A stretch of DNA of 10,827 nucleotides from Chloroflexota bacterium. GTDB taxonomy: Bacteria > Chloroflexota > Dormibacteria > CF-121. Position numbers and translations under genes: made by a program. The notes beneath the pieces were generated by a model. It saw only the letters and a program-made list of their open reading frames with translations. It was not told where the DNA came from and searched no databases. The number at the start of each line of letters is the position of its first letter. The stretch's first letter is position 1. Below, piece after piece: positions 1 through 9,955 of this stretch. Location: assembly GCA_005882525.1 (NCBI GenBank), contig VBGO01000076.1, positions 1 through 10,827 of the forward strand, in the 5' to 3' direction.

Positions 1-427
1 TCGGCGACGCCTACGCCGGCATCGGCATGCTGACGGCGCGGCTCGCCGAGCGCGCCGTCGGCGTGATCGCGGTCGAGGAGAGCCCCTACGCAGTCCGGCT
101 CGGCGAGCTGAACATGCAGCTCAACGGCTGCGGTAACGTCCATTACCGTCGCGGGAGGGTGGAGGATACCGTGCGCCACCTGGACGAATCTGTCGACGTC
201 CTGGTGCTGGATCCGCCGCGCGCCGGCTGCGCCGAAGCTGCCGTCGAAGCGATGGCGACCTTGCGCGCCGAACGGATCGTCTACATCTCCTGCGACCCAT
301 CGACGCTGGCTCGCGATGTCAGTCGTTTTTGTACCGCCGGACGCTATACCCTTGTGGAGGTGGCCCTCGTCGACATGTTCCCCCAGACCTACCACATCGA
401 AGCTGTCGTCAAGCTCGAACGGAACGC

Positions 428-431
<4 letters not shown>
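1..431 (+). CDS. RNA (uracil-C5-)-methyltransferase, RlmD/TrmA family, C-terminal part (5' end outside window)
   Basis: This is the C-terminal ~143 residues of a SAM-dependent enzyme that methylates carbon 5 of a uridine in rRNA or tRNA. The open frame runs to the left edge, with codons starting at base 3, so the gene begins upstream; the in-frame ATG at 27 lies inside the SAM-binding fold and is not the start. Visible in order: the SAM motif DAYAGIG, an acidic VEE at the end of the next strand, the DPPRAG motif, the nucleophile loop YISCDPSTLARD (Cys codon 291-293), and the C-terminal QTYHIEAV element (Glu codon 399-401) that supplies the catalytic base in this family. The Cys-to-Glu spacing of 36 residues fits the family. 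Both catalytic residues are present, so the fragment looks functional. The missing N-terminus (TRAM and possible Fe-S cysteines) would be needed to choose between RlmD, RlmC/RlmCD and TrmA. Its stop overlaps the dnaE start by ATGA, suggesting co-transcription and translational coupling. Confidence 0.9.
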
Positions 432-3991
<3,560 letters not shown>

Positions 3992-3998
3992 GTTTGCG

Positions 3999-4520
3999 CT
4001 ACCCGAGACCCAGGCGGCCGAGGTTCGAGACCAGGACGTAGGCGGCCAGCAGGACCACGAACGCGGCCACCGGGGCCCAGTCGAACTGTCCGGGGCGCCG
4101 CGGAAACCAACCCCGAAACGGCCGCGCGAATGGCTCGGTCGCCTGCATCACCATCTGGGTGATCGGGTGCCACGGGTCCATCCGGAAGAAGCCGAAGAAG
4201 ATCCGGACCAGCACGAGGATGATGCAGAACACCAGCGCATAGCCGACGATGGCAATCAGCGTCAGCACAATGTTGCCCGAGCCGATGAAGATCGTGAGCG
4301 CGTACAGAAGGATGATCCCGACCAGGAAGGAGAGGTCCATGCCGCCGGCGGGCGGAATCACCCGGCGAATTGGCGCCAGGTACCACTCGGTAGCCGTCAC
4401 GATGATCCGACCAGCTTCCGAATAGAGCATTCCGGGGAACCAGGAGAAGATCGCGCGCACGATCAAGAGCACAATCAGGATGTTGATCAGAATCTGGATC
4501 AACCCGGCTCCGGGGAACAT
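3999..4520 (-). CDS. YggT-family integral membrane protein with two YggT repeats
   Basis: This is a 173-residue membrane protein of the YggT/YlmG family, whose biochemical role is poorly defined; members have been linked to division-related and osmotic phenotypes. It contains the family unit twice. Repeat 1 (~21-77) has VRAIFSWFP, the signature LAPIRRVIPPAGGMDLS and a hydrophobic helix. Repeat 2 (~105-161) has VRIFFGFF, TEPFARPFRGWFP, FDWAP and another helix. Four membrane segments are visible (~7-27, 63-80, 84-110, 148-166). Length and two-repeat layout resemble E. coli YggT rather than the single-repeat YlmG of Gram-positives. Start ATG at 4520 is fixed on the upstream side, because an in-frame TAG lies two codons before it. 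No Shine-Dalgarno is visible; a TAAACT hexamer sits 8 bases upstream. It follows the 901-residue VWA gene by 43 bases on the same strand, so it may be read through from that operon or have its own promoter. Its stop lies 7 bases from the dnaE stop. Confidence 0.92.
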   Translation of the reverse strand: MFPGAGLIQILINILIVLLIVRAIFSWFPGMLYSEAGRIIVTATEWYLAPIRRVIPPAGGMDLSFLVGIILLYALTIFIGSGNIVLTLIAIVGYALVFCIILVLVRIFFGFFRMDPWHPITQMVMQATEPFARPFRGWFPRRPGQFDWAPVAAFVVLLAAYVLVSNLGRLGLG

Positions 4521-4563
4521 CGCTGGCTAGTTTACGGGGTTCCCGATAAGGCTCGGCTAAGCA

Positions 4564-7269
4564 TCAGCGCCGGCGGCGGCGAGCCAGCAGATCGCCCGTT
4601 GGATCCTCGGGCGGCTTCTTGGGCGCCCGCGGTTGCGCGGCCCGGGCGGCCCGCACCCCGGCCACCCGTTCGCGCAGGCGGGTCACGGTTGCCTCCGCCG
4701 GTAGGGCGGGGACCGGCGCCCGTTGCAGGGACGCTCGCCAGGCGGGCATGTCTTCCAGCCGGAAGATCAGGCGCCTAAGCGCGACGTCGATGGGGAAGAG
4801 CAGGATCGCCAGCACCAGCAGGATCTCGCTGATCGGCAGGGCGGCCTGCGTGCTGGGCACGCGGACCCGAAAGGCCTGGGCCAGGTCCGTCAACAGGGCC
4901 CCGCCACCGGCCTGGGCGATCGCCTTCAGGGTGGCGACGTCGGCACCGAGGTCACGGTACTCGGGCGAATAGGGGACCGCGAGCCCGGTTGTCGTCGTAT
5001 GCCGGACGACACCGCCGGCCGACTCGCTGACATGCAGCAGGTAACTCCCGACCTGGTCGGTGGGCAGGTCCCCCTCGAATCGGCCCGGGCCGGTGGGCGA
5101 CAACGTCAGGCTGGCGTCGGCCAAATCCGGGGTCACGGCGTTCACGGTGACCGTCGCGCCGGAGGTGGCCGGTGCCGACACCAGCAGGTGCGTGTGGTCG
5201 CCCTGGACGCGGGTCTCGACCTGGAGGGCGGGGTCGCCGGGCTGCGGCAGGCTCGCATGGACGATGTCGCCGAAGAAGCGGTTCGCCGACGGCCATTGCA
5301 GTAGGCCGGCCGTCCACCGACCCTGGGCATCGCTGGTCCAGGCCATCACCCGGCCCAGCCCGTACTGCCAGGTCGCCAGCAACGGATCCCCCTGCGGGCT
5401 CTTCAGCACGATGTCGGCCGCCGCCCGCGGGGTGGTCGCGATGTAGCCGGTGATCGTCGGAACGCTGTCGAGTGGGACGCCGGGCAGCACATTGACGAGC
5501 GAGGCGAGCTGCGGCGCGATCCGGCCCTCGACGATCCAGGGTTTGAGCGCCTCGCGGGTTTCTTTCAAAAAGATCTGTGGCACGTCCTGCAGGCTGTTGC
5601 TCTGGTAGAAGCGGCCGTGTCCCCAGCCGGCCATCGCTTGCATCAACGCGGCGTCCGCTGCGTTGGCCGCGATCGCGACCGTGGAAACCGTGATTCCGCG
5701 GCCGTGCATCGCGGCGAGGCCGGGCTGGTAGTTGCGGTCTGGCGTATCGCCATCGCCGAAGAGGATCACGTGCTTGATCGCGGCTGTGGCCTTCGTCAGT
5801 GCCTGGTCAGCCGCGTTCAGGTCCGGCGTGTAGCTCTGCGGATCGCCGAGGTTCATGCCCTCGATCTTGCGCTTGATCGCCGCCTTGTCCGTCAGCGGGC
5901 CGAGGGGGACGACCATGGTGCCCACACCGTTGGTGACGCCGACCATGTCGCGCGGCGTGAGCTGGTCGACGACCGACTCGGCGGCGCCGCGCACGACCTG
6001 GTCGCCCTGCCCGGTTTCGGACGACTCGAGGACCAGGACGACCGCGACCGGCGGCTTCTGCATGTCCTGGGGCAGCTGGATCTGGACCGGCAGCGTGGTT
6101 TCCAGCGACGTCCCGGCGTAGCCGCCTGGCCCGTAACTGTCCGAGCCGCCGATCACGACCAGGCCGGTACCCAGGTCCCGGACCGATGCCTGCAGCAGCG
6201 CCATGCCGTCGGTGCCCAGGCTGGAGGCCGGGATGTTGACCAGCACGACCGCCTGGAAGGCGGCGAGATCCGCCGCCGAGCGTGGCAGCCGGTCGGGCGT
6301 CACGGTCGCCGTGCCGATGCCGGTCGAATGCAGGGCGGCCTCGAGGCTGGCCGCCTCACCCAGCGTGTTTTCGATCAGCAGGACCCGTGGTGGGCCCACC
6401 ACCTGGATCAGTGCCTCGCCAAGGTTGTTCTCGGCGTAGGTATCGCGCACCGCGTCGATCACGACCCGCACCGCGTGGAACCCGGGCTCGGTCGGTTTGA
6501 CCGTTTGCTTGAGGGTCGTCTCACCGGCGACCAGGTCGAGCTGAATCGTGTTGATCAGCGTGCGGTCGAGATACCAGCGCACGGTCGCCCGGGTGGCGGT
6601 GTTGCTGATGACCAGCGCCTGGGCCGCGGCCTGCTCGCCCTGCGTGAGCGAATGCGGCGCGTCGAGCCGATCGACGAAGGCCTCGGCGCCGAGCGGCACT
6701 GGGAGCGCGACCGTGTCCACCCGAACCCCCTCGGCGCGCAGCAGGCGCGCCTCGCCGACCGCGTCACCGAGGTTCTGGCGGCCATCGCTGACGACGATGA
6801 TGTGCCGCCGACTGTCGTCGGGGAGGATCGATCCAGCGAGCTGCAGCGCGGCGGCGAGGTCGGTGTAGTGGGGGTTCGGTTGGCTTTGGAACTCGCCGAA
6901 GTGTGGGTCCCGGCTGATGTTGACTTCGACCTGAGGGTCGCGCCCGAAGCTCAGCACGCCGGCGCGGTCGTCGCCGTGCCGTTGCTGCAAAATGCGGCGG
7001 ACGGCGGCTGCTTCGCTGTCCAGCGCGCTCTGCACGCTGGCGGAAAGATCGGCCACGACCAGCAGCGATTGGGCGGCGGGCGTCGTCTGGACCTGAAATC
7101 CTGCGAGCGCCGCCGTCAGCAGAAGCACGATCAGCGTGCGCAGTCCGAGGGAAAGACGGGCGCGACGCGGTGGCAAGGGCGGCGGAAAGAAACGCCAGAC
7201 CGCGACGATGATGATCAGCGCCACGACGCCCGCCCCCAGAAAGAGCGGACGCGTCAGCTCAAAGCCCAC
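4564..7269 (-). CDS. Membrane protein with two VWA domains and an amidotransferase-like domain
   Basis: This is a 901-residue membrane protein with no cysteine. Layout: membrane helices at ~10-28 and ~43-59 joined by a proline/arginine-rich loop; VWA domain 1 (~67-195) with a full MIDAS (D74, S76, S78 in DLSAS; T136; D162); a beta-rich stretch (~205-290); a class I glutamine-amidotransferase-like fold (~294-400) ending in VVIGGSDSYGPGGY; VWA domain 2 (~407-575) with an altered MIDAS (E415, S417, T419; T481; D506); a beta-rich region (~600-765); a third helix (~813-835); and an Arg/Pro-rich tail. By the positive-inside rule the large middle part lies outside the membrane and the tail inside. 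Lack of any Cys means the amidotransferase-like domain cannot use a Cys nucleophile, so it is probably a structural or binding module. The start is GTG at 7269, overlapping the end of the upstream VWA gene by 11 bases with no clear Shine-Dalgarno. Role inferred from neighbours: membrane partner of the MoxR/DUF58 pair; ligand unknown. Confidence 0.93.
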   Translation of the reverse strand: MGFELTRPLFLGAGVVALIIIVAVWRFFPPPLPPRRARLSLGLRTLIVLLLTAALAGFQVQTTPAAQSLLVVADLSASVQSALDSEAAAVRRILQQRHGDDRAGVLSFGRDPQVEVNISRDPHFGEFQSQPNPHYTDLAAALQLAGSILPDDSRRHIIVVSDGRQNLGDAVGEARLLRAEGVRVDTVALPVPLGAEAFVDRLDAPHSLTQGEQAAAQALVISNTATRATVRWYLDRTLINTIQLDLVAGETTLKQTVKPTEPGFHAVRVVIDAVRDTYAENNLGEALIQVVGPPRVLLIENTLGEAASLEAALHSTGIGTATVTPDRLPRSAADLAAFQAVVLVNIPASSLGTDGMALLQASVRDLGTGLVVIGGSDSYGPGGYAGTSLETTLPVQIQLPQDMQKPPVAVVLVLESSETGQGDQVVRGAAESVVDQLTPRDMVGVTNGVGTMVVPLGPLTDKAAIKRKIEGMNLGDPQSYTPDLNAADQALTKATAAIKHVILFGDGDTPDRNYQPGLAAMHGRGITVSTVAIAANAADAALMQAMAGWGHGRFYQSNSLQDVPQIFLKETREALKPWIVEGRIAPQLASLVNVLPGVPLDSVPTITGYIATTPRAAADIVLKSPQGDPLLATWQYGLGRVMAWTSDAQGRWTAGLLQWPSANRFFGDIVHASLPQPGDPALQVETRVQGDHTHLLVSAPATSGATVTVNAVTPDLADASLTLSPTGPGRFEGDLPTDQVGSYLLHVSESAGGVVRHTTTTGLAVPYSPEYRDLGADVATLKAIAQAGGGALLTDLAQAFRVRVPSTQAALPISEILLVLAILLFPIDVALRRLIFRLEDMPAWRASLQRAPVPALPAEATVTRLRERVAGVRAARAAQPRAPKKPPEDPTGDLLARRRRR

Positions 7270-9082
7270 GGTGGAAGGCCAGCCATTCGGCCGTCACGAT
7301 GGCAAGGGCCGCCAGCGCGATCCACGGCCAGATCTCGAGCTGGCCGCGGTGGGTCGCCTGAACGGCCGTCGTTCGCGTCGGGGGAAGCGTGAGCCGGCCT
7401 GGTGGCTTGAGCTGCGAGATGGGATCAGAAAACAGATTGACACTGAACCAGGAGCGCTGCACCTTGCCCGCGATGAGCTGCTCCACGGTGTATAAGCCGG
7501 TGGCATCCGTATCGGCGAACGTGGCAATCGACGCGGTCGCCAGCGAGCGGCGGCTGCCGTCCGGCCGGAGCACGGTCACGGTGGTCGCTCCCGGCTCGGG
7601 AACGATGGTGACCGGCTCGGCGGGATGGAAGCTGTGGCTCGGCACACTCGGGGGCAGCATCCACTCACTCAGGTTCTGCACGAGGATGGGAAAGGCGATC
7701 CGCAGCGGCAGGTCCGACTCGTGAAGATCGAACCCAACCAGTACCTGCCGGAACGGCTCGTCGCGAACCAGAACCAGCGGCGTCTGCAGGCTGCTGATGA
7801 GCGGCCGGCCGAACGCCGAGTTCCGAAGATCCTGGCTGCGGGCGACGTGGACGTCCTGCAGGTCGACATTCGCCAGCAGTGGATCGCCGGCGTCGACCGC
7901 GCGGACGCGCCCGATGCCGACCGGCTGCCCGCCGGCCAGCGGGGATCCGAGCGGTGGGTCCACCATCATGTACGGGCCGTCCGGCAGCAGGGGCGGTGAG
8001 AGCCGGTCGAAGACCGTCAGGGCATAGGTGGCACTCGGGCGGTAGGCCGCGGGCGCGATCACGTCGATCTGCAGGTCGGTGCGCAGCCGCAGCGCTTGCT
8101 CGAGGAAGACGTTGCCCGCCGTTACGAGGAGGATGCGGAAGGCGCGCGGCGTGCGAGCCACCGCGGTTGCCGCGTCATCGAGCGCGAAGATGTCGCCGGC
8201 CGCGAGGCGCGCCGTCACCGAGGTGGCGTCGCTGGGAACCGGCAGGACGAGGTCCTGCGCCTGGCCGGCCGCCAGCGTGAGGGGTCGCACGTCCAGCAGG
8301 TGGCTGTCGGCGCGCCACTCGACGCTGACCGACCGCGGTTGCTGGCCGAAGTTCTGGACATGCAGGTAGGCGGCCCGCGATTGGGCGCTGGTGCGGACGG
8401 TGAGCGACGTCAGTCCGACGTTTTCGCCGGACACCCCGACCCGGTGGTACTCGACTGGGAACGGCAGGCCCGCCGCGAACGACGCGCGAAGCGGCTCGAC
8501 GATGCCGTCGCTGAAGAGATAGGCGCGGGCGTCATCGCCCGCTCGCACCAGGCCGGCCGCCATCGCCAGCGCCGCCGATAGATCCGCCGGACCATTGCTC
8601 GCCGTCACCGCGTTCACGGCGCGATGCAGGGTGTTGCGATCGCCGGCGACGGACGCGACGATCCGCGACAAGGGCCCCACCGCGATCACGGTCATCCGGT
8701 CTTGGGGCCCGAGCTGGTCGATCAAGGCGCCAACTTGCCGTTTTCCGTCGGCGAGGCGCGAGGGGGCGACGTCGGTGGCCTGCATCGATGCCGAGGCGTC
8801 GAGCAACACGATGCTGTGGCGGGCGAGGGCCGCCCCGGCGGGGAGAGCCGGCTGCACCGCGGCCGCAACCAGGACGGCGGCCGCCAGCAGCTGCAGAAAC
8901 AGGAGCCAGCTGGGACGAAGGCGCTGCCAGGGGACGTTGGCCTGCCGGTCGCGGATCTGATCCGGCCAGAGGTGGAGGGCGGGCACGATCCGGGTTGGCC
9001 GGCGGATCTTCAGGAAGTACAGCGCGAGGATGGCGGGCAGGGTCAACGCCAGGACGGCCGCCGCCGGGGCCAGGAAGCTCAT
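7259..9082 (-). CDS. BatA-like membrane protein with VWA domain
   Basis: This is a 607-residue membrane-anchored VWA protein, Cys-free. The N-terminus matches the BatA/aerotolerance-regulator type: a first helix (~5-24), then YFLKIRRPTRIVPALHLWPD, then a second helix (~58-78). The VWA domain (~88-215) shows DASAS (D95, S97, S99) and FSDG (D192), but the usual MIDAS threonine is Ala166 in NGPADLS. A beta-rich region follows (~220-310), then a segment with a Rossmann-like start (RILLVTAGN at ~316). Near the C-terminus are RIAFPILVQNLSEWM (~461-475), typical of this protein class, and a last helix (~585-601) ending in a short HRGL tail. The basic loop between helices 1 and 2 puts the VWA and following domains outside the membrane. 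ATG 9082 overlaps the DUF58 stop by ATGA, and no Shine-Dalgarno is seen, so translation is probably coupled. BatA family members are named from the Bacteroides aerotolerance operon, but oxygen tolerance has not been shown for most of them. Confidence 0.93.
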   Translation of the reverse strand: MSFLAPAAAVLALTLPAILALYFLKIRRPTRIVPALHLWPDQIRDRQANVPWQRLRPSWLLFLQLLAAAVLVAAAVQPALPAGAALARHSIVLLDASASMQATDVAPSRLADGKRQVGALIDQLGPQDRMTVIAVGPLSRIVASVAGDRNTLHRAVNAVTASNGPADLSAALAMAAGLVRAGDDARAYLFSDGIVEPLRASFAAGLPFPVEYHRVGVSGENVGLTSLTVRTSAQSRAAYLHVQNFGQQPRSVSVEWRADSHLLDVRPLTLAAGQAQDLVLPVPSDATSVTARLAAGDIFALDDAATAVARTPRAFRILLVTAGNVFLEQALRLRTDLQIDVIAPAAYRPSATYALTVFDRLSPPLLPDGPYMMVDPPLGSPLAGGQPVGIGRVRAVDAGDPLLANVDLQDVHVARSQDLRNSAFGRPLISSLQTPLVLVRDEPFRQVLVGFDLHESDLPLRIAFPILVQNLSEWMLPPSVPSHSFHPAEPVTIVPEPGATTVTVLRPDGSRRSLATASIATFADTDATGLYTVEQLIAGKVQRSWFSVNLFSDPISQLKPPGRLTLPPTRTTAVQATHRGQLEIWPWIALAALAIVTAEWLAFHRGL

Positions 9083-9954
9083 CCCAGCAACCCGATGCGC
9101 CGCAGCGTGATCTGCACCATCTCGTCGATCGGTTCGGCGGATGAGAGGCGGGCGAAGCGCAAGCCCCGGCGATGAGCGGCGCGCTCGATCTCGTCGGTGC
9201 GCTGGGCCAGCGCTCGCAGGTAGCTGCCCTGCGTCAGCGGTGTGGCGGTGAATTCGCGTTCGAGCCCGGTTTCGGCGTCCTTCAGCCTGGCGTCCCCGGT
9301 CCAGTCAGGGGCGATCTCCTGTGGGGCGAGAAGCTGGAGGACCGCGCCTTCCTGCTGAGCCCGCTGCAACGCCATCAGCGCGGGATCGATCGTGGGCTGC
9401 CCGAGGCCGTCGCTGATCAGGACGCTCATGCCGGGCCGCTGCCGGCCAATCGGCCAGACCAGCTTTTCGTAGTTCGTCACGCCGCCGGCGGGAAACGATT
9501 GCAGCCGGGCGAACAGCGCCGCGGCCGCGCGCCGGCCTCGATAGGGCGCACCGCCGGACGTCGGTCCGTCGGCGAACACGGTCAGACGCACGCGGTCGAG
9601 CGCCGCCAGCGCGACGTAGGCGATCGCGCCGGCCAGCCGCCGGGCGGTTTGCGCCTTGTTGGGCGAGCCCCAATCCATCGAGCCGCTCATGTCCAGGAAG
9701 AGCGTCAGCGGCAGTTCTTCTTCGGCGACGAAGAGCCGAAGCATGAAGCGATCGAGCCGGGCGTAAGCGTTCCAGTCGATCAGGCGGAAATCATCGCCCG
9801 GCGTGTAATTGCGAAAATCGGCGAACTCGACGGACTGACCGCGGCGTCGCGATCGCCGCTCGCCGCCCATCTGTCCGCTGACCGCGCGCCTGACCCGGAG
9901 CGCCAGGCTCTCGAGCCGGCGGAGGAGGGCGGGCTCGAGCAGAGCGGCCGCCAT
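9079..9954 (-). CDS. DUF58 domain-containing protein (VWA-like, soluble)
   Basis: This is a 291-residue cytoplasmic protein of the DUF58 family, which nearly always accompanies MoxR ATPases. The DUF58 signature GDDFRLIDWNAYAR (~53-66) is followed by the ...RLFVAEEELP stretch and then a VWA fold. The MIDAS site is complete: D88, S90 and S92 in DMSGSM, T160 in GGVTNY, and D182 in LISDG. No membrane segment is present; longer DUF58 proteins often have N-terminal helices, and this is the short soluble form. The Arg-rich N-terminal region (~12-40) is typical. Start ATG at 9954 lies one base after the moxR stop (TAG-C-ATG), with AGGG six bases upstream as a possible weak Shine-Dalgarno inside the moxR end. 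The gene ends in ATGA overlap with the BatA-like gene. Family knowledge suggests it is a VWA partner or adaptor for MoxR; its target is not known. Confidence 0.95.
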   Translation of the reverse strand: MAAALLEPALLRRLESLALRVRRAVSGQMGGERRSRRRGQSVEFADFRNYTPGDDFRLIDWNAYARLDRFMLRLFVAEEELPLTLFLDMSGSMDWGSPNKAQTARRLAGAIAYVALAALDRVRLTVFADGPTSGGAPYRGRRAAAALFARLQSFPAGGVTNYEKLVWPIGRQRPGMSVLISDGLGQPTIDPALMALQRAQQEGAVLQLLAPQEIAPDWTGDARLKDAETGLEREFTATPLTQGSYLRALAQRTDEIERAAHRRGLRFARLSSAEPIDEMVQITLRRIGLLG

Positions 9955-9955
9955 G

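Noticed and set aside
329..427. Upstream extension of the dnaE frame
   Set aside because: The 33 extra residues are out-of-frame methyltransferase coding sequence. The conserved DnaE N-terminus begins exactly at ATG 428.
4534..4547. Small inverted repeat CGGG/CCCG in the gap before yggT as a terminator
   Set aside because: The stem is only 4 bp with no U-tract, too weak to call.
5617..7392. A 1.8-kb open frame on the + strand, opposite the double-VWA gene
   Set aside because: It lies wholly antisense to clear VWA-family genes, and its translation is low-complexity (rich in R, G, D, H, Q) with no recognisable domain. Long antisense frames are expected in GC-rich DNA.
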